A DNA stretch of 64,000 nucleotides from Chelativorans salis (GTDB taxonomy: Bacteria; Pseudomonadota; Alphaproteobacteria; Rhizobiales; Rhizobiaceae): contig NZ_JAOCZP010000001.1 in the NCBI RefSeq assembly GCF_025336525.1, forward strand, positions 868,001 through 932,000, read 5' to 3'. Within the stretch, counting starts at the first letter, position 1. Each line of letters begins with the position of its first letter. Below are positions 18,462-24,656 of this stretch, in pieces. The notes under the pieces are model-generated. The model searched no databases and was not told the origin of the DNA. It saw only the letters and a list, made by a program, of their open reading frames with translations. The position numbers were made by a program, and so were the translations under genes.

Positions 18462-19507
18462 GCCGGAACGACCTCCTGGTCGAGAAGCTGGTCGAGGTCG
18501 ATATCCTGTTCGAGAATGCCGGCCATGCGCTGCGCGTCCACCACGCGCTGGCACGCCGCGCGATCGATGGCGACCTGTGTGGGATAGAGCGAGTCTTTGT
18601 AACGGGACACGATCTCATCGAAACGCTCGCCGTCGCCGCCAACGAGAAGCTCCGACGGCAGCGACTCGCGCAGGCGCTCGATCGGCGCTTCGCTCTGGTA
18701 GCGCAGGCCGGCCTCGAGCGCGCGCGCCACCGCCCGCATCTGCTCCAGCCGGTCCTCGCGCTCGTCCGCGCGATAGGCCACGCCCATGAACTCGTAGGGG
18801 CCGCCGAGATGCTCTTGGGCGTCGTCGATGTCCATAGCGTTGAACAGCACCCGTCCGCCCTCCTCGACAAGCAGCGAGAGCGCCGGCTCCTGCACCATCC
18901 CCGCGGCGACCTGGCCGCGCCGCAATCCCTCGTAAAGGTTCGGGCCAAGGACAGCGAAATTGATGGTGCTGGAATCGACGCCGGCCTGCGCCAGCAGGAA
19001 GAGCATCAGCGTGTGATCGGCGTTGCCGAGCGCGGAAACGCCTACCGTCCGGCCTTCGAGATCGGCAAGCGACGTGATCGCGTCGACCTCGCCCGGCGCG
19101 ACTGCAAGCGCGAAGAGCGGCAGGCGGCCGGTGGTGGCGAAGCGGCGAATGCCGCCGCCGTTGGCGAAGGCCTGCACCGCCACGTCGAAGGAGGTGGCGG
19201 CGTAATCGACCGCCCCGCCGACGAGCGCCTGCATGGCTGCATTGCCGCCGCGGGTGTAGACCAGTTCGACCTCGAGGCCTTCATTCTCGAAGAAGCCGTG
19301 GAAGCGGGTGACCTCATAGGGCGTGACGCAGAGAAGCTGGCTGCAAAAGGCGAGCGTCACCTTTTGCTGGGCCTTGGCGATGTGCGGCCGCGTAACCGCT
19401 GCGGCGCCGGCAAGGCTGCCCGCCGCTTTCAGCAGCGTACGGCGATTGGGCTTGGGGTCCGGCTTGGGCCAGATGACGTCCAGCTTAGTATCGTTGCAGC
19501 AAGTCAT
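18458..19507 (-). CDS. ABC transporter substrate-binding protein, Tat-type leader (NMT1/THI5-like)
   Basis: This is a periplasmic solute receptor of about 349 residues. The ATG at 19507 gives MTCCNDTKLD, followed by a twin-arginine-style leader (NRRTLLKAAGSLAGAAAVT) ending near PHIAKAQQ. The mature part has the NMT1/SsuA-like fold signature: FFENEGLEVELVYTRGGNAA, a QALVGGAVDYAATSFDVAVQ stretch, DLEGRTVGVSALGNADHTL and GMVQEPALSLL. An upstream in-frame extension to 19693 lacks leader character and was not used. It is the first gene of the operon; the 239 bp upstream (19508-19746) must hold its promoter, but I could not single one out. The ligand is unknown. Confidence 0.88.
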   Translation of the reverse strand: MTCCNDTKLDVIWPKPDPKPNRRTLLKAAGSLAGAAAVTRPHIAKAQQKVTLAFCSQLLCVTPYEVTRFHGFFENEGLEVELVYTRGGNAAMQALVGGAVDYAATSFDVAVQAFANGGGIRRFATTGRLPLFALAVAPGEVDAITSLADLEGRTVGVSALGNADHTLMLFLLAQAGVDSSTINFAVLGPNLYEGLRRGQVAAGMVQEPALSLLVEEGGRVLFNAMDIDDAQEHLGGPYEFMGVAYRADEREDRLEQMRAVARALEAGLRYQSEAPIERLRESLPSELLVGGDGERFDEIVSRYKDSLYPTQVAIDRAACQRVVDAQRMAGILEQDIDLDQLLDQEVVPA

Positions 19508-19746
19508 GATCGCTGGCTCCGAAGCATGAGGAATTAGCAGGGCCGGCAGGGATGGATACGTGTGCCTGGCTGCCTTGGCCTCGCACGTTTGGAAGCGATT
19601 ATGCCATGGGGCGCCGGAAAATGCGCGCATGCGCGTCCTCGAAACGGCAGTTTGAATGGAATACGATTTCGCTGCAAGCTCGCTGGGCAGCACTGCGGCC
19701 TCTCAAACGATGCAGACAGAGTTTTCAAGGGGTGGCCCCAAGGCGT

Positions 19747-20232
19747 TCACGATGTCGGAAAATCGTGCTTGTGGGCGATGGACCAGATTGTCTTGTTTAT
19801 CGCGACGAGCGAGGAGATGCTGTTCTTTATCTTCTCGACCTCCAGCTCATCGAGACTCTCGACCTTACCGTATTTGATGTCGTCCTTGCTTTCGAAAATG
19901 CGCATCAGTTGCGTGATACCGCGCCCGCTTTCGGGATCGAAGGAATAGATACAGTGGTTGAACTTGTTGCGAAGGCTGGCTTCTTTCGATAGTTGCCGAG
20001 TGACTTCAAGGATTTCCGACCTACACCCCGGTGGCGTCTTCCGCATCTTCGCGAGACGCTCGACGAGATCGATCCTGGCGCGCGGCGTGTTCAGTGTCAG
20101 GAAAATGATGATCGCCGTTTCCTTGTCCACTCCGGCAAGTCCCGCGATAAGGTAAATCAGCAGGCTTTCCGTGTTGGTCCAAGTGTAATTCAGTTGCCCT
20201 ACAAGAAGCAGGATATCCTGGAGTTTGGGCAT
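19747..20232 (-). CDS. Hypothetical protein (161 aa)
   Basis: I do not recognise a family. The ATG at 20232 opens a coherent 161-residue protein that looks real: balanced composition, a hydrophobic N-terminal third (LLLVGQLNYTWTNTESLLIY, then LIAGLAGVDKETAIIIFLTL), and charged helical segments (RIDLVERLAKMRK, LEVEKIKNSISSLVAINKTI). A central NKFNHCIYSFDPESGRG stretch resembles the NxxxH helix seen in some RNase- or kinase-like small proteins, but this is weak. Base composition is visibly more AT-rich than its neighbours, which may indicate transfer. It stands alone between the ABC operon and a gene-poor gap. Confidence 0.6.
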   Translation of the reverse strand: MPKLQDILLLVGQLNYTWTNTESLLIYLIAGLAGVDKETAIIIFLTLNTPRARIDLVERLAKMRKTPPGCRSEILEVTRQLSKEASLRNKFNHCIYSFDPESGRGITQLMRIFESKDDIKYGKVESLDELEVEKIKNSISSLVAINKTIWSIAHKHDFPTS

Positions 20233-20724
20233 CGATGCCAGCTTTCGATCTTCGGGGCTTCAGTCACGGCAGGATAGAATGTACGCCGAGCATTTTACAG
20301 CCGGAATAGACCGAACGGACTAGCCTTACGCCAGACCTAGAGCTTTATGGACAACCGCCTTCCAGATTAGGGGATCATCGATTGGATTAGATAAGGCTAC
20401 CTGATGGCCGACATCTACTTCACTTGCGGGCTCCCCACCCTCCAGCCTAGGCCGAACTGGTGTCTTCTGTCGGTTCACCACCAGCCACACACTGCCTCTC
20501 GTAGGCCGGGAAGCGGAAGCGGAAGCGGTCCGCCATCTCCCGGCGATAGGAACGGGAGGAACTGAACTGCACAATCGAAACTGAACGAAGGAGGTGGCGT
20601 CCGTCCGCGTCGATGCGCGTCCGGCCGCCAAACACAGCTTGTGAGATTAACGCCCGCGCAGCAAAGGCCCTAAGGAGATGAATAGCGGTTAAGCTGTCGC
20701 GGCCTCGAAAGAGAGGACACGATC
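20233..20724. other. 492-bp region without a convincing gene
   Basis: This lies between the 161-aa hypothetical gene and the Gln-Glu/Gly-rich gene. The minus strand has an open frame at 20326-20631 whose last 35 residues (EPASEVDVGHQVALSN, then PIDDPLIWKAVVHKALGLA) read like protein, but its first half is Arg/Ser/Ala-rich and typical of noise. It may be a decayed gene remnant. There is a short triple GGAAGC-type tandem at about 20510-20527. The promoter of the secretion locus should lie in the right-hand part. The ribosome site for the next gene (AGAGAGGA) is at 20710-20717. Confidence 0.5.
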
Positions 20725-22383
20725 ATGGGTACGTGGAACAACCTTTTTGGTTGGTATGATCAGGAGCAGGAGCAGGAGCAGGAACAGGAACAGGAACAGG
20801 AACAAGAACAAGAACAAGAACAAGAACAAGAACAAGAAAGCAAGCAGGAGCAGGAACAGGAGAGCAAATCCCTGAACCTCAATGGCAACGGCAATCTAAA
20901 CGGTAATCTGAATGGGAACGCCAATGCCAACCTGAACAAGAGCGTCAATATCAATAAGAACGAAACCGAGGTTGATGTGGACGTTGATGTCGACGTCGAT
21001 CTGGAAGGCTACATGCCCTCTGATGACGACTTCGCCGACATCGATATGAATGGCACCAACACCATTGAGGGCATGTTCAATACCAAATTTGAGGATGTTC
21101 TCAATGAATCCCTCAATGGCGCCGGTAACGACGTTGGTAACGTCATCAACCAAATCGCCAACATCTCCGATGACGACACGCTGAACAACGCCGAGGTCAA
21201 GAACGAAGACCAATTCTGGCAAGAGATCGATTCCCACGGCGGCTTCGCCAAGGCGGATGATGGGATCAATGCCGGCGGCGGTGGCGGCGGCGGCGGCGGA
21301 GATGCCGATGCCGATGGCGGCGAAGGCGGCGATGGCGGCCTGGCCTTCGGCGGCAACGGCGACGGCGGTGACGGCAACGGCGGTACTGCCACGAGCGCCG
21401 CGCTAGGCGGAATCGGCGTGGGCGGTCTGGCCGCCGGCGGTAATGCCGGAGCCACCGGCGGCACCAGCGGCTCCGCCAGCGGCGGCCAAGGTACTGGCGG
21501 GACGGGCGGCGCCGGCGGCGCAGGCACCGGTCTCGGTCTTGGGCTCGGATTGGGCCTGGGCATCGGCGCGGCGCTTGGAGGCAATAGCGGCAACAGCGAC
21601 GGCGGCACCGGTGGTGCTGGCGGCGCCGGGGGCGCGAGCGGTGATGCTGACGGCGGCGATACCGAAGACGATGCGGGCGATGGCGGGAACGCTATCGGCG
21701 GAGACGGCTTCAACGCACTGTTTGCCGGCATACCGATCCTCAATGACGGTGGCGATGCGGGGAACGCCGGGAACGGTGGAAGCAACGTAGGCGGTCCCGG
21801 CGGCACCACGACCGGTGGCGCGGGCGGCAACGGCGGTAACGCAAATGGCGGCACCACCGGCGAGGGCGGCGACGCGCTCGGTGCCGGCCTGGGCGGCGGG
21901 TTCGGCGCGGGCGTGGGCGCTGGCTTCGGCGGTGACGGTGGGAACGGCACCGGTGGTGTCGGCGGAGCGGCCACGAGCGGCGATGCGTATGGCGGCTATG
22001 CCGATGCCGGCGATGCCGCAGCTGGCGGCGGCCAGGGCGGTCAAGCGCTTAGCGGCGCCTGGGCTGACGCTGATGGCGGCGACGGCTTCGGCGGCTGGGC
22101 GCAGGCCGGCGGCGGCGGCGCTGGAGGAAACGGCGGCATCGCCACGACCGGCTTTGGCGGCAATGGCGGTGCCGGTGGAATGTGGGGCTCCAACAATGGC
22201 GATGACGGCTACGTCAGCGGCCATAGCACCGCAACAGCGGACTCCATCGTCAACACCAGCGCCTTCAACCAGGAGATCGTGATGGGTGCAAACCTGCAGC
22301 AGAACGCGATCGACATGACCGTGGTTGGCGGCAACCTCACCAGCAACGTTGCAGGCGAGGATTTCGACGACGCCGCTGCCTAA
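20725..22383 (+). CDS. Low-complexity (Gln-Glu)n / Gly-rich protein, putative type I secretion cargo
   Basis: No named family was recognised. The 552-residue protein has four zones. Residues 1-12 ([12 protein letters not shown]) are followed by 13 consecutive Gln-Glu dipeptides (13-38) and three more after an Ser-Lys break. Next come alternating tracts: [25 protein letters not shown], and five Val-Asp repeats at 83-92. A mixed acidic Asn/Asp-rich part (about 95-180) precedes a Gly-rich domain (184-486) with GG plus Ala/Asn/Asp/Thr, without clear RTX nonapeptides. A non-repetitive acidic C-terminus (487-552) contains [18 protein letters not shown] and [14 protein letters not shown] and ends DDAAA. 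There is no Sec or Tat leader and no cysteine-rich region. AGAGAGGA lies upstream of the ATG. It heads a locus encoding an ABC exporter and adaptor, so export with a C-terminal signal is inferred. Confidence 0.8.
   Translation: MGTWNNLFGWYDQEQEQEQEQEQEQEQEQEQEQEQEQESKQEQEQESKSLNLNGNGNLNGNLNGNANANLNKSVNINKNETEVDVDVDVDVDLEGYMPSDDDFADIDMNGTNTIEGMFNTKFEDVLNESLNGAGNDVGNVINQIANISDDDTLNNAEVKNEDQFWQEIDSHGGFAKADDGINAGGGGGGGGGDADADGGEGGDGGLAFGGNGDGGDGNGGTATSAALGGIGVGGLAAGGNAGATGGTSGSASGGQGTGGTGGAGGAGTGLGLGLGLGLGIGAALGGNSGNSDGGTGGAGGAGGASGDADGGDTEDDAGDGGNAIGGDGFNALFAGIPILNDGGDAGNAGNGGSNVGGPGGTTTGGAGGNGGNANGGTTGEGGDALGAGLGGGFGAGVGAGFGGDGGNGTGGVGGAATSGDAYGGYADAGDAAAGGGQGGQALSGAWADADGGDGFGGWAQAGGGGAGGNGGIATTGFGGNGGAGGMWGSNNGDDGYVSGHSTATADSIVNTSAFNQEIVMGANLQQNAIDMTVVGGNLTSNVAGEDFDDAAA
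20761..20838 (+). repeat. Hexanucleotide tandem repeat encoding (Gln-Glu)13
   Basis: Thirteen in-frame 6-bp units are of three kinds in blocks: CAGGAG, then CAGGAA, then CAAGAA. A 6-bp AGCAAG interruption and three further units (to about 20862) follow. Because each unit is 6 bp, gain or loss of units would change protein length without shifting the frame. Confidence 0.95.
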
Positions 22384-22392
22384 AGGCGCTCC

Positions 22393-22412
22393 GGTTCGCC
22401 CCTGGGCGAACC
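22393..22412 (+). terminator. Hairpin 1 of 3 after the Gly-rich gene
   Basis: A perfect inverted repeat, GGTTCGCC / GGCGAACC, with a 4-nt loop lies 10 bp after the stop codon at 22381-22383. It has no following U-run. It is the first of three consecutive hairpins in the 209-bp gap between the two putative cargo genes, so it may act in transcript processing, stability or partial termination. Confidence 0.6.
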
Positions 22413-22421
22413 TAACAACCA

Positions 22422-22447
22422 GGACTGCGCGGTTCTCCGCGCAGTCC
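22422..22447 (+). terminator. Hairpin 2 of 3 after the Gly-rich gene
   Basis: An 11-bp perfect stem GGACTGCGCGG / CCGCGCAGTCC with a TTCT loop, GC-rich and very stable. It lacks a U-run directly behind it. This is the strongest of the three hairpins and the likeliest transcription-attenuating or mRNA-protecting element between the two cargo genes. Confidence 0.7.
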
Positions 22448-22451
22448 ACCT

Positions 22452-22476
22452 GGATCGGATCACCGTTATCCGATCC
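22452..22476 (+). terminator. Hairpin 3 of 3 after the Gly-rich gene
   Basis: A perfect 9-bp stem GGATCGGAT / ATCCGATCC with a 7-nt loop, followed after AACC by TTTT (22481-22484). It could be a weak intrinsic terminator. The downstream repeat-protein gene begins at 22593. Confidence 0.6.
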
Positions 22477-22592
22477 AACCTTTTGCCTGGTTGCAATTCC
22501 GGACGGAGAACCAGTTCCTACTTTTCCTGGAATTGCTCCAGCCGAGTATGACCGGCCACGCAGCCAGCCGACCTCGTCAGGAGCTATGTGTC

Positions 22593-24557
22593 ATGCACAT
22601 GGACAGGATTACGGAAGCCATTGCACACTTTATCGGCCTGTTCGAGATTACGGTCGAAGAAGCGCGGCTTCGCGATGCATATGACGAGTTTCGAGCCAAG
22701 GAGACAGGCGATCCCGATCTTGCCGACCTGAACGCGACCGCGATACCGTTCGCCGCTCCCTTTCGGTTCGCCGGTTTTGAGCCCGATCTCGCCTATCGCG
22801 CTCCTCCGCCCGAGTGGGTCGTCGTTCACCCGTGGAGCTATCTCAGCTTTGTTCCCCCGGATATCACGCTGCCGGGAGCATACGAGATAGCCACTCCGAT
22901 CCCCTTCTCCCTGCCGGTAATAAACTACACCTCCCACAAGACCATCTTACCGGCGGTGGAGACGCTGGGATCCTTCGCGAACTACATCAAGCAGGACATC
23001 GGCCTGTCGGACAATGACTACTTCGGCGTCGGTGGGCACGGCCTGTACTTCAATCCGGCCCCTGCCAGCAATATCCATGTCATGGCGCTGACCGGTGCGG
23101 CCACCACCCTAATGCCTATTCTCGAACTTGAAATGCCTGGCTCTTCCGCGGAAGCCGCGGGATTTATGACGACTGCTTCGGAGCTTTTGGATGAATTTCC
23201 CGAGGATCCTGAGGGCAACGCGTTTGTGAAAAAGTCCGAAACCATCGAGGGGACGTTCGAAAACGGCGTAGAAGTCGACGAGGCCTCCAAGCTTGAAGAC
23301 TACTACACGTTCGATGAAGAGCCGGAAGGGGCTCCTTCGGGGAATGTCCAGCTTACGGAGAACGGGCCCGTCATCGAGCAGTCGGTCGAGGTAGAAACCG
23401 GTGGCAACACCCTGCTCAACAATGCCGTTCTGCAGAATTACTGGACCTCGTCACCGGTGATGGCCGTCGTTGGCGATCACATCGAGATCAACGCGATCTT
23501 CCAGATCAACGCGTGGTGCGACAATGACTATATTTCCTCCACGGTGGGCGGATGGATACATGACACCAGCCCGACGCAGGCGTTCAATATCGCAAAATTT
23601 GAGCGCTTCGACTCCTTTGGCGATGATACGTCGAACGGGGCGATGAGTTTCCCTAAACATTGGGTTATCAAGGAAATCGACGGCGATCTCATGATGATGA
23701 ACTGGCTCGAGCAGTTTATCTTCATGATGGACAACGACGTCGGTATTCTCTCCTCTTCAGGTGTCACCACACGCGTCTATTCCGGTGACAACAAAGCCTT
23801 CAACGACATTTCGATCGAGGAGATCGGCTTCGGCTATGATCTCATCATAGTCGGCGGAAACGTCTTCGACGCGAACATCATTCATCAGCTGAACGTTCTC
23901 AGTGACAACGACATTGTCGGTACCGTCGGTGGTTTCCAGACGACGGGTGACGGCTCTATTTCAACGTCGGGAAATCTGCTCTGGAATCAGGCCCACATCT
24001 ACAATGTGGGCGGAGCAGACCGGTTTGAAACAATGCCGGCCCATTATCTTGATGCCGCGAAGAATCTTGCAGCCGGCAACAACCACCTGAACGGTGAAGT
24101 GCTGTCGGATTCCGCCTTTGCCGGATACGGCGCACTGCGCGTGCTTCACATCAAGGGCGATCTCGTCAATCTTCAGTACATCAAGCAGACGAATATTCTG
24201 GGCGACAGCGACCAACTTGCCTTGGCGATGCATGCGAAGGATGCATACCCGGATGCCGCATGGTCGGTCTCCACCGGCGGCAACGCGCTGCTGAACAACG
24301 CTGCTATCCAAGATCTGGATTCGGTCGGGAAAACCTATGTCGGCGGCGGCCACTACTCGAACGAGGTCCTCGTACAAGCGGACATCATATCCACCGAACC
24401 GGATTTCGGCGGTCAGGACCCGAACGTGCTGGTCAACGAAGCTGTCGCGTTTCTCGATGACGACATGATGGACAACCGCGATCAGCCGCAGGGCGACCAC
24501 GGCCAGTACGATGCGGATTATCTGCAGTCGGATGGCCTGAGCACGATGATCGGATAA
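22593..24557 (+). CDS. Repeat protein with Asp-Asn-Asp motifs, putative type I secretion cargo
   Basis: No named family was recognised. I chose the ATG at 22593 (MHMDRITEAIAHFIG) because AGGAG lies 9 nt upstream; in-frame starts at 22491 and 22548 lack such a site. The 654-residue acidic protein has no signal peptide. An N-terminal helical part (1-60) precedes a Pro-rich segment and four diverged copies of a motif Q-x-N/I-x-x-x-D-N/S-D at about residues 140, 310, 438 and 538. Three or four of a paired T/G-GGN-x-L-x-N-x-A-x-I/L motif occur (near 270, 422 and 560). The pattern alternates hydrophobic and polar residues, as in stacked beta repeats. VVGGN/IVGGN pieces resemble the C-terminus of the preceding Gly-rich protein. 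It sits directly before the exporter genes. A secreted structural or adhesive protein is inferred. Confidence 0.8.
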   Translation: MHMDRITEAIAHFIGLFEITVEEARLRDAYDEFRAKETGDPDLADLNATAIPFAAPFRFAGFEPDLAYRAPPPEWVVVHPWSYLSFVPPDITLPGAYEIATPIPFSLPVINYTSHKTILPAVETLGSFANYIKQDIGLSDNDYFGVGGHGLYFNPAPASNIHVMALTGAATTLMPILELEMPGSSAEAAGFMTTASELLDEFPEDPEGNAFVKKSETIEGTFENGVEVDEASKLEDYYTFDEEPEGAPSGNVQLTENGPVIEQSVEVETGGNTLLNNAVLQNYWTSSPVMAVVGDHIEINAIFQINAWCDNDYISSTVGGWIHDTSPTQAFNIAKFERFDSFGDDTSNGAMSFPKHWVIKEIDGDLMMMNWLEQFIFMMDNDVGILSSSGVTTRVYSGDNKAFNDISIEEIGFGYDLIIVGGNVFDANIIHQLNVLSDNDIVGTVGGFQTTGDGSISTSGNLLWNQAHIYNVGGADRFETMPAHYLDAAKNLAAGNNHLNGEVLSDSAFAGYGALRVLHIKGDLVNLQYIKQTNILGDSDQLALAMHAKDAYPDAAWSVSTGGNALLNNAAIQDLDSVGKTYVGGGHYSNEVLVQADIISTEPDFGGQDPNVLVNEAVAFLDDDMMDNRDQPQGDHGQYDADYLQSDGLSTMIG

Positions 24558-24656
24558 CGGATTTTCTGGGCGGCATCGGTGGAATACGAACGCGGCACAT
24601 CACCAGGCTCGCCCGGCAAAATGCCAGGGTGCGCCGCCCCTCAACCAGAGGCTGCT

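Noticed and set aside
20326-20631. Possible 101-codon minus-strand gene in the gene-poor gap
   Set aside because: Only the last third looks protein-like; no good ribosome site or start, so it was listed only as a possible remnant inside the gap description.
20761-20862. Hexanucleotide tandem read as a CRISPR or minisatellite
   Set aside because: Units are 6 bp, contiguous and in frame within a coding sequence; there are no spacers.
21268-22180. Gly-rich domain read as RTX calcium-binding nonapeptides
   Set aside because: There are GGxG-type words, but no regular GGxGxDxUx nonapeptide array is visible, so an RTX label was not used.
21009-22449. Long minus-strand Pro/Ala-rich open frames opposite the Gly-rich gene
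   Set aside because: They are mirror effects of GGC/GCC repeats; the plus-strand frame has a ribosome site, a coherent start and end, and a non-repetitive C-terminus.
24579-24656. GTG start adding 26 residues to the type I exporter
   Set aside because: Weak ribosome site and Gly/Ser/Pro-rich extra residues; the ATG at 24657 has AGAGG at a good distance. It remains an alternative.
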